Source: Acanthaster planci (taxonomy: Eukaryota > Echinodermata > Asteroidea > Valvatida > Acanthasteridae). Taken from it: a stretch of 62,000 bases of DNA. Both the position numbers and the translations under genes were made by a program. Location: the NCBI RefSeq assembly GCF_001949145.1, contig NW_019091486.1:1872163-1934162 (forward strand). The letters run 5' to 3'. The notes beneath the pieces were generated by a model. That model was not told the DNA's origin, did not search any database, and was given only the letters and a program-made list of their open reading frames with translations. Each line of letters opens with the position of its first letter. Position 1 is the first letter of the stretch. Below are positions 54,401 through 62,000 of this stretch, in pieces.

Positions 54401-57400
54401 TTGGTCTGGCATAACACAGGGCTTGGCTAAAGTTATCCAGCACCTGGTGCGTCAGAAGTATACCCATTCATCCGTGCATGTCTTCACGCTGAGGGGGGAG
54501 GTAGTACTAGAATGTGACGGCGCCACCTACACGCCCAGAAAGGTCAAGTCGCTCTCTCGGAATGTCTTCATACCGGGGATCACCGTCAATGAACTGGAGG
54601 TAGGGGTTAGGATCGATGATCGCATGATTAGCTTGTCATTGTGCGTCCTTGAAACATAGATCCAACCTTGAGAATGGGTATCAGTCAGTCATGCAGACCA
54701 GGAGCCAATTTCATAGAGCTGCTTAAATACAAAATTTACTTCAGCGCAAAAAACCTTGCTTAAGAAAACTAAGATTACCTGCTCAAAATCTATGTGATTG
54801 TCATGCTAACCAAAAGACAGGTGAATACCATTCCAAAACAATATATATCACATGGAGGTTTGGCTGGTAACCTGATTTGTCAAGCAAGGTTTTTCACGCT
54901 TAAGCAAATTTTGTGCTTAAGCAGCTCATGAAATTGGCCCCTGCAGTTAAGCTTAGCTTGAACTCCTTTGACTTTCTGCTAAGCAAAATGAGCTTTGTAC
55001 ATGTATTTCTGTTTTTAGTTCCATGCTTCAAACCATTTCTTGAATGATTAGCCTGAACATGACGTAAGCATATCCTGTAAATGAAACAAACAGTTTTTGA
55101 AAACTGACACCACTACAAATTTTGTAGTTCACCCAACTTGTTCAGTAGAAACCCTTGTTGACAGTGCTTCGTTTTTAAACAGGAAAGAGAACTGAAGCTG
55201 AAGAACCAATTGCTTAAACTGAACGGACCAGTCGAGGTGAGACTGTTACTGTGAATCTGCTGATTGTCCCCTTTTACACAGTACCTGCATAAATCCCTGT
55301 CATCTGATTGGTGGATCGTTAATCACATGTCTCTGAATTTTTTCTTCTATTTAACAGTATGGTACCCTTTGAATAGAACTCCACTTGACTGGTTCCTGCC
55401 CCCATTTCAGAGACACAATATATTCCATTCTCAGTAACAAAGAGGAAAACAATGTAAGGACGGGAACTAGACTAACAGTGTACACTGCTTCCAGTGGCTG
55501 GCACTTGGGACACGAATCTGTTTCACAAAATGGCAGACATAAATTTGCAAATACTGTTTGTCCTCATAGAAGAGGATTCATGCAGGTATTGTATGAAACA
55601 AATCATGAATGTTTCACTTTCATGAAACGGTAAGAATAATTTCATGAGGTGACATGTTCCATTCTGCAAGGCAAAACCGAGTGAAATGAAACATTTCCTC
55701 CGTCACCGAATGAAATTAATCTTACCTTTGCACTTCTAGACATTCACTATTTTGTATAATACCCACCAGTTCTGCATTGTTGGTAATCATTCCTGGATGG
55801 AGCAAATAGCATACGTTGTTTCATTTGCTTCTGTTTATGTCCTGAATTGGTTGACAGATTTATCAAGACATCACCGAGCCAAGACAGGCCGAACAGTTCT
55901 CAACTATTCTGACGCTTCGAGAGATGTTTGAAAACCAGCAACAGATAACACCAGAGTTACACTACCACAGAGTGGCAGCAATGGAGTATGAAAGATCACC
56001 CCCGGAAAAGGTCAGTCCAAGTCCCCATAGGCTGCTTTTGGAAAAAATGGAAAGAAAACATTTGGCCAATTATCTGTGAAGCGAATATACCCAGAGCTTG
56101 TCTGCAGATATCAGGTTTAGTGCGAGTGTGGTGTGTTCTGGTTACTGTGACAGAATCTTGGTTCAATATGGAGTTAGTAGGGCTGTGCAGAATATCCACA
56201 TAACCGAATATTCGATCGATTGTCGAATATTTGAATATTATTTTTCGAATTTTAATATTCAAATGCAAAATTCATGAAAGGTAAGGGAAAATTTTCTTTT
56301 CAGTGAGAAACATTGCACTATGGAGGCTTGTCTGAATCAGATTCGAATGAAAAGCATCAGAAATCATACAAAGATTTTAGAAGTAAATTATTCGTTAACA
56401 ATTTTAAAGGAATAGAAATTTTCAACAGGGCTATAAATCTTGTTCATCTCTTAAATCTTGCTAAATCGTGGCTGGAGATACTCCTAGATGTGAGAAGCTA
56501 GTATACTGATCATAATGTACAATTGTGTGTGTTATTGCAACTGATTTTGTATATGGTTTGTTCATCAACAACCTGCCGGTCGGTAAAACTGAATATTCGG
56601 ATATTCGATCAAATTGAAGGGCGAATATTCGAATAGGGAATTATTCGAATTGACTCAGCCCTAGGAGTTAGTCCAGTCAACAAGCAAGTTTGATCTAGAA
56701 CTTGGGTTAATCACAATTAACTGTAATTGAATGTATTCTCGTCAGCAATAGGTCATTTCAAATGAAATCACTTCTTAGAAATTACCAAGTGCATTGGCAC
56801 TTTGGACGTCAATTTTTGTGCCACTTTTCAAGGATGTTTGGATCAACACGCATGTGTGTAGAAAATTTGCACACTGCATGCACATGTACATAATTGTGTT
56901 GAATATGCTGTCATAATTTTCTTACTATGTTTGTTTCCTATGAGAGAGATCTGTAGTTGGACTTGCCTAGTCTACTGTAGCAGTTTTTCAGTCACATGAT
57001 TTTTGACGGTCGGCATTCAGTGTACACAGATGTGTGCTTCAAAGTCTCCCAACATTCTGCCGTACATGAAATTGCCAGTTGAAAGATACATATTCGAAAA
57101 CACACACGCCATTGCAGACTTGGAACGCTCCCAGAACTACCTTTGCCTGTCAAGTGACGTCACATGAAAAACCCCTTATTTAGAGATGGTGTGGTGAGAT
57201 TGGTTGCATTGCAGGTTGGTAATCAGTGTATATTTGGCAATAAAGAGTGCCATAACCATCAGTTACTAGACATACCCTCATTTTAGTATGAGCCCACAGG
57301 TGTAAGGTACGTCATAAATTCACTAGTCCGCCAGATTTACCTCAGTTCAAGTTGGTCAGTGCTGTTCTCTTCTCCTTTGCTGACGACACACAGGAGTTTG

Positions 57401-60400
57401 ATTTTCTCGTCAACGTCATCAAGGACTTGAAGGATATCTACACAGATGAGGACGGCCCAGCCCTGGTCTTCAACTGTGACTGCGGCAAAGAGAGAACAAC
57501 AGTCTTCATGGCAGCAGCTGGCCTGATTATCTGGCACCAAAAGGTTGTCCCTCCAAAAGCATTCCTCAGCTTTGCTCTCTCTCGGTTTCTCCCTCCAACA
57601 GTCAATGAAATGCATCAGTAAACTATTCCAAAATGGGTACCCCCTTGGGTTGTGGAGCAAAGGTTAACCAGACACTTCTTTATCTGTATCTGTGAGTCGG
57701 CAAATGTGCCATGTGTCATCTTCTGACACATCCTGCTAACTTGTAGAGCACGCTACATGTGGACATTTCACAGGCATTAGTGAAAACAGGATCTGCTGGG
57801 GTTTGTCAGGCGGAGAAAAACCAACAGACCAGAACTTGAAAAGTGCTGTATTTCTATTGACTTGCAGTGTATCGCATCTATCGTCATTTGTCTCATTGTC
57901 TCAGTACCTAGTCACACAGAATGAGTCTGAAGTTTCCACAACTGCACCTCATTGTCAGGCCCTTAAGCATGATTTGATGACCATCTAGACAAAGAGCTGA
58001 TTTTGCTTTACCTTAAATATTCTCTTAAGAAATCATTTTCCAACCCAGTTTTACGTAACGAGTCTCAAGGTTGTATTTTCAGTACTTTGATTTTAGTTTG
58101 TTTTAGAAAGAATAAGCAGGCCCTTTTATTTTGAGATACACGCACCAACCACCTTGAGAAAAAGGGACATTTTGCAGGTGAAAAATGTTGGGGATTCCTT
58201 TTGATTTATATTTAGCACAATTCTGTGAAATGCCCCTAACCCAAAAGGGACTCTGGTGACTTGTGACCCCTTTCGTTGTGATAGGTTGGGTTACATTTTA
58301 TGGGATACGGTCATAATCCTAATAAACCCCAAACCTTCTATCGTGAACTTTTGATTGCATCCCAGTGTTCATAATGAATATCTGATTTCAAGATTGCACT
58401 TTTTTTTCCAATAAACAGCTGACAGTTGTTGGTGTTTGTTTTTCCTGTGTCAGGGTTTCCCTGTTGGAGTGAAATTGGAAGAACAGGAGCGAATCAGCGT
58501 GCCCCAGGCTGAGTACACCAAGGGAGAATTTGCCGTAAGTCACTGTAATTGGCACAAACCGACAAGTTCCAATGTTGGACTTGGCCATGGCAGTGTTCCT
58601 AGGCACTGGTTTTGCACATGTATTTTATGTAGTACATGCAATGAGAAAGATAATATGTTGGTCTCCAACAACTCCAAGTTCAACAGTATTAGACCTTATT
58701 CACAAGGAAGCCATTTTTGATCATATTTACAAATGGGGTGGTGCCAGACTATTTTGGGTTCCATGCCTAACTTAGATTTTTTTAAAATGTTCCTTAACAC
58801 TTTTAGATATGATAAATCACAAATTTAAAGTATTTAATATTGTAAATGAAACTAATTAACGTTTTCATTTCTTTAGTATTTATTTGGTTCCCCAAATAAA
58901 AAGGTACCCACACTTTCAATTCAATAAAGCTGACTTATGAATAAGGTCAGTTCTATCAAAGGGAGACTTGTCAGTTGGAGAGAGAGAGTTAAGCCGTGTC
59001 TGAAATGGGCTTCCAGAGCTACGGCTAGGTCTGTTGTCTGCGCATCTTCATGTATTTCCAATGGAGCGAAGACCTAAATTAGCTCTAGACAACAGATTCT
59101 GATGTAGCCTTTAAAATGTCAAAAATAAGTTTCAGTGAACTTGATGGGAAGAATACCATACTATGGATGGACGCAAAATGCCATGTACAATTGAATTAGT
59201 GCTTCAAAAAGCCAGCAATCAAGGAAAAGGTGTTATACAAGGTATCCCTTTAATGTATTGATACAAAAAAATGGAAACACAAAGTTAACTTTATGAGAAA
59301 TCAGTAACTGCAAAATATCTGTTGCTTAAAATGTGTCCCAGAGGGGTTTAGAATGCACCACAGAGCATCTCGACTTCAAAATTTTCCCCAGAGCCCATAA
59401 GCCGGCCTCAGACCCCACACCGTAAAGGCTTTGTGCTCCAATTTTCAGATTTTTTTTTCCAAAGCTCCAATTGCATCCCTGCAGAGCACTTGTAAATTTC
59501 ATGATTGCTGTGACAGCAATTTATGCCTCAGTGTGACGTGTTCACTGTTGAACACACCAATTCACCCCGTAATGCACATGTACATTGCATGGCTATCACA
59601 CAGATCGTCATGGCATATCAAATACACTTTCAATTTATACGAGAATGAAGATATCGTGTGTCTGTCTTATGATCTCAGGTTGTGATGAACCTGGTCAGAC
59701 GTCTGCCCCTGGGGTCACAGGTCAAGCGAGAAGTTGACCTGATGTTGGACAAGTGCTCCGAGACAATGACCCCAATGCACTACCATCAAAGAGAGACCAT
59801 CTTCTCCACCTACAACAAGGTGAGTGGGAATATGAGGGCTCCCATTTCATTGGCCAAAACACTGAACGGGGTTAGACTGTAGAGATCTGTCCGTGAAGGA
59901 CCATGAAGAATCTCAAGGTTTGTAAATGCCCAGCTGATGCATTATCTAACAGTAGCAAAGACTGAGCATCATTTGTTTGACCGCCTCACACAGAGCAGAA
60001 GTACTGGAATTTTTCATAATGATTTGTTCAGGTCAAATCGGCCAAAGATGAAGAGACCGCGGCTAGACTAAGACATCAGAGCTTCAACTTCCTGGAGCGG
60101 TACATCTACCTGATCCTCTTCAATAGCTACCTGCACATTGAGCGCCCCAACAATTGGACCAGCAAATTCTCCACGTGGATGATAGAGGTATCAGCGTCCC
60201 TTTTCCTCTCGAAGATTTGAACAGCGGCATAACTAACGGGGGCGTAGGAGTACATGCTCCTGCTCAGATATTGGAGAAGGAAAAAAATCTGGTGACAGTC
60301 AGCCTCGGTCACTCTTTTAACTTTCAGCCGAACCCATGCAGAAAATGGGGGGCCCCAAGAGCCCTTGTGCAAAACGTATTTCTAGTAATGCCACTGGATT

Positions 60401-61029
60401 TGAACGGGGTTGAGGAGTGTACTTGTAGCCTTTGAACTGTAGACAGCATTGTACTGCCTACTTAGGAGAGCTGATGGAAGACACGGTGTTATGGACTCTC
60501 TGTACTTACTGATGGTGCAAAAAATTTTCAGGTGAATGAGCACAAAAACCTCATTACTGTTTTACAAGAGAATGGTGCACTGGAGTATTGGAGCATGGTG
60601 GCAATGGTGTAACTCACACGTCCCTAAATAACAGGAACAGGGTTGTGACCCAAAAAACCCCTTGCAAATGACCTTTTGATCAATCTTGCTGGGCATAGTG
60701 TCTATTTGTAAGTGTTTCTTTAAATGTGCGTGACATAATGTTGAAATGATTGGAACAGCCCAGGTACCAAAATGACCAATATCTTGGATAATGTGAAATA
60801 GCTGACTTTTCCTTCTTTGATTTTATGCTTTTTGATGTCGGAAAGGTGCTACAGTAATGCTTTTCCTTTGCTCAATAAACAGACTGGTCGGAAGATTGGA
60901 GCATATGAAACACTGGATAATCTTCACTATCACGATCTTGATGGTGACGATGCACAAATTGTCAGCTCCATACGCCACAGATGGGTCAACAAAGGGAATA
61001 AGCATGGCTACCAAGGAACAGTGGAGTGA
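33490..61029 (+). CDS. PALD1: Paladin, phosphatase-domain-containing protein (complete, 18 coding exons)
   Basis: Membrane-associated phosphatase-like protein; vertebrate paladin acts in endothelial and growth-factor signalling. Exons: 33490-33762, 35115-35294, 38098-38265, 41996-42235, 44974-45119, 45451-45562, 48768-48872, 50472-50567, 51626-51763, 52091-52207, 54420-54599, 55183-55236, 55858-56010, 57394-57543, 58454-58534, 59679-59819, 60032-60187, 60883-61029. They join in frame to 878 residues (human 856). The N-terminus MGTGAS fits an N-myristoylation signal, and the ATG has a strong context (AGGATGG). Two similar halves are visible: GAPNFRR and VFGMGQP (114-133), REEPVLFL (159-166) and LERYCFLLLFNSYLH (424-438), against NFRRVPGLPVFGMAQP (507-522), RGEVVLECDG (550-559) and LERYIYLILFNSYLH (799-813). 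P-loop 1 reads GHMGGSR (no Cys, 307-313); P-loop 2 reads CDCGKER (682-688). Sixteen of 17 introns are phase 0. Introns hold only the repeats listed. Confidence 0.96.
34632..34722. repeat. Palindromic CCTTGTGGGGTACC repeat cluster in PALD1 intron 1
   Basis: CTTGTGGGGT and its inverse ACCCCACAAG alternate four times within 90 bases, and one more inverse copy stands near 34932. This looks like nested ends of a terminal-inverted-repeat element. Confidence 0.5.
40188..40683 (+). repeat. Dispersed repeat C, forward copy, PALD1 intron 3
   Basis: Runs from AATAAATATGCGCTTGGCTG through TTAGTTTAAGACCAGCCAAGC to GAATAGGGAGACTATCTGAG. It matches 48965-49480 in the opposite orientation over nearly its full length. 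Its first part carries its own inner inverted repeat (GCTTGGC...GACCAGCCAAGC). No coding capacity. Confidence 0.8.
40755..41012. repeat. 50-52-bp minisatellite in PALD1 intron 3
   Basis: Five units starting ACCTGTAGGCTATCTGTTCT (or ACCTGTAGTC), each followed by GGCCATGTACATGTATACAT. Units start at 40755, 40805, 40857, 40909 and 40961. Half of each unit is the genome-wide ACATGTAC palindrome. Confidence 0.92.
42577..42820. repeat. MITE family A, copy 3, PALD1 intron 4
   Basis: Begins GGGTATTCCAGAAATTAGGG and ends with the inverse TTTTGGACCCCTAATTTCTGG. The inner sequence matches the copy at 16521-16771 (GATGAATTAATGCAAATTACCTG). Confidence 0.8.
43010..43190. repeat. Degenerate array of ACAAGTGGGAAAA units, PALD1 intron 4
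   Basis: CACAAGTGGGAAAAAAT, ACAAGTGAGAAAATTTCAC and close variants recur five or six times at spacings of about 25-40 bases. The same motif occurs at 28030-28135. Confidence 0.6.
44446..44612. repeat. Inverted-repeat element of the GACC family, copy 2, PALD1 intron 4
   Basis: Begins CGAGACCAATTAAGACCTTC and ends with the inverse TGGTCTCG. The inside matches 1175-1463 inverted (AAAGCATTCCTTTGTCATTG). It carries three units of the 12-bp repeat at the right end. Confidence 0.75.
45031..45051 (+). other. PALD1: Paladin first P-loop without the catalytic cysteine
   Basis: The codons read Gly-His-Met-Gly-Gly-Ser-Arg (residues 307-313) inside VFVGHMGGSRTT. From family knowledge, the vertebrate paladin motif at this place begins with Cys, forming C-x5-R. 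Here the Cys codon is GGT (Gly), while the Arg and the following Thr pair are kept. The exon around it is intact, so this is not a frameshift. Confidence 0.85.
45575..46165 (+). repeat. Dispersed repeat, most complete copy, PALD1 intron 6
   Basis: Matches 26241-26715 in its right part and, inverted, 1-70 in its left part. It starts within about 15 bases of the exon 6 donor. No recognisable protein is encoded; the frames across it are not conserved between copies. Confidence 0.75.
47150..47470. repeat. Degenerate G-rich tandem array in PALD1 intron 6
   Basis: About nine units of GAAGCAGATTGGTCAGGGGG followed by TATTTTAGCTT or TATTTCTTATAGTGT, 31-36 bases each, decaying to the right. Older than the other minisatellites, judging by unit divergence. 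Confidence 0.85.
48965..49480 (-). repeat. Dispersed repeat C, inverted copy, PALD1 intron 7
   Basis: Reverse complement of 40188-40683 along about 500 bases: CTCCCTATTCAACAACGTGC at its left equals the right end of the other copy, and GTTTAAGACCAGCTTAG matches its left part. Confidence 0.8.
51100..51281. repeat. Pogo/Tigger-like inverted-repeat element, PALD1 intron 8
   Basis: CTCTCGTTATAACAAAGT at the left faces CATAACGAGAGTCGACTG at the right, and TTTGTTATAA strings fill the inside. This resembles non-autonomous pogo-type ends. Exact borders and the expected TA target sites were not confirmed. Confidence 0.5.
52419..52696. repeat. MITE with 23-bp ends, PALD1 intron 10
   Basis: The left end AAATGGGTCTCTTGGGAGAT faces the right end inverse ATGTCTCCCAAGTGACCTAT. 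The inside holds TCTCCCTAAT strings. No coding capacity. Confidence 0.65.
53690..53960 (+). repeat. SINE-like element, PALD1 intron 10
   Basis: A degenerate tRNA-like head (GATTCTAATCC in the B-box position) is followed by GTGCCCTTGGGCAGGAGCAC and CTTCTCCCCACCCAGG, a body type I recall from marine invertebrate SINEs. A weaker relative of the head may be at 40015-40045. Confidence 0.5.
54089..54345. repeat. GC-rich inverted-repeat element, PALD1 intron 10
   Basis: GGCAAGGCCGTACCCAG at the left faces CTGGGATCCGCCCCTTGCC at the right. Inside the ends lie a G run (left) and a C-rich stretch (right). Similar in style to 13415-13674. It stops about 75 bases before the exon 11 acceptor. Confidence 0.55.
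54699..54943. repeat. MITE with AATTTCATAGAGCTGCTTAA ends, PALD1 intron 11
   Basis: The left end CAGGAGCCAATTTCATAGAG faces the right end CTCATGAAATTGGCCCCTG, and both continue with CTTAAGC-type strings for about 45 bases in all. It fills nearly half of intron 11. Confidence 0.75.
56178..56663. mobile_element. Complete hAT-like MITE with 8-bp target duplication, PALD1 intron 13
   Basis: Terminal repeats TAGGGCTG and CAGCCCTA enclose 486 bp and are flanked on both sides by GGAGTTAG (56170-56177 and 56664-56671). An 8-bp target duplication with TAGGG ends is typical of the hAT superfamily. The inside is AT-rich with repeated ATTCGAATAT strings and encodes no transposase. A truncated relative is at 7174-7610. 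Confidence 0.88.
57475..57495 (+). other. PALD1: Paladin second P-loop, C-x5-R kept
   Basis: The codons read Cys-Asp-Cys-Gly-Lys-Glu-Arg (682-688) within LVFNCDCGKERTT. The Cys and Arg of the cysteine-phosphatase motif are present. A second Cys stands two places after the first, where family knowledge puts Ser in vertebrates. Confidence 0.85.
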
Positions 61030-62000
61030 TGGGTCGAGGGTCAGCATGGAGCCACAGGTCAGCACAAGTATTCAAAAGTTCAGAGAACATGGATAAAAGC
61101 TGTCGACAAATATCCCAATCCCTTGGTTTGATCATCTAACACCCTGCAGACAATTTTCTTCTGAAGGGATGTCACATAATGAGTTTTCTCTTTACAAGAA
61201 AATTGTGAACTGAAAAGTCATTGGAATCAGCTTCAAAAATGCGATTAATTTTGTTTGTTAAACAGCACTTAATTTTTACTCAGAACTCCTGCCTCAAAAA
61301 GTATTTTATATTTTTCACATTGCCGTCACGTGTGCTAAATGGAAACAAATATATATATACATGTATATTGAGAGTGGCCATTCCTGAATGGTGTACTTGC
61401 CATAGTTCAATAACATTGTGTAAAGCTGCCTTGGGTTTGTACATACATCAGTATTTGATACTCAAGAGAAACACCATACTTGCCTAAGATGCCGGAGATA
61501 CGTGCATTTAACCACCAGTGTAAAGAGTAACATATCATTCTAGTGTGAAGTACAAAAGAGAACACAGTAGCAGTTGATAAACAGTATTACAGAGAGTGCA
61601 CATTGGTCTGTACAGGGGATTAATCTACTTGAGATGTTGAATTGTGTTTGTAGACATTTCCTTGTATCATACAAAAAACTTGAAGATTCATCTGTGAGAG
61701 ATCGTGTCAATGAATTTGGGGGGATTGGTTTCCACTTTGCATGCTCTGTTGATTTCTATGTACATGTGCTTGAGTTTATTAAATCATACTGTTAGGGAAG
61801 AAAAATGCGTAATTAGTTGGAGATGCGGTTGTTATTGGCAACCAGGCATTTGTAACTAGACGAAATTCGGTCAGAAAAATTGTCCTGAAAAGAGCAAGAA
61901 CAGCATCTCTCTGTTATTTTTCTTTCTCTTTTTCTTCCTGTGAAGAAGTAAATGAAATTTGAGGGTTTACAACTCTTAACATTAAATCACCACACTAGCT
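61030..62000 (+). other. PALD1: PALD1 3' untranslated region and flank
   Basis: No open frame with recognisable content follows the stop. No AATAAA is seen; ATTAAA stands at 61778-61783 and is the best candidate for a polyadenylation signal. The 3' end of the transcript may also lie beyond the window. Confidence 0.45.

Overview
This is a eukaryotic, animal-type window with two complete spliced protein-coding genes placed head to head. All splice junctions used fit GT-AG, introns are long, and the overall base composition is AT-leaning. The background is dense with ACATGTACATGT-type palindromic microsatellites and short inverted-repeat elements (MITEs), together with tRNA-derived SINE heads. 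That background and the two protein sequences suggest a marine invertebrate deuterostome. I favour an echinoderm, possibly a sea star, over amphioxus or a hemichordate, but the sequence alone does not settle this. A 645-base run of N (25596-26240) and single N's at 28189 and 29913 show that it is a draft assembly.

Region by region. 1-2654: repeats only, downstream of COPS3. 2655-15325, minus strand: COPS3, subunit 3 of the COP9 signalosome, 13 coding exons and 426 codons before the stop. Exon 2 carries a very recent 161-bp partial tandem duplication. 15326-15660: the COPS3 upstream region, which may also drive a divergent plus-strand transcript (possible small exon at 15661-15718). 15719-33369: about 17.7 kb without a recognisable gene, holding MITEs, a 32-bp minisatellite that repeats CRE-like TGACG sites, the assembly gap, and a roughly 1.72-kb tandem duplication ending in 22-bp minisatellites. 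33490-61029, plus strand: PALD1 (paladin), 18 coding exons and 878 codons before the stop, with many repeats in its introns. 61030-62000: its 3' flank.

The two genes have no evident shared pathway. COPS3 helps build the complex that removes NEDD8 from cullin ubiquitin ligases. Paladin is a phosphatase-like signalling protein made of two similar halves. The most notable protein observation is that the first paladin P-loop lacks the catalytic cysteine, while the second keeps a C-x5-R motif. I found no operon, CRISPR array, complete tRNA or rRNA gene, or intact autonomous transposon, and nothing I can defend as a wholly new biological system.
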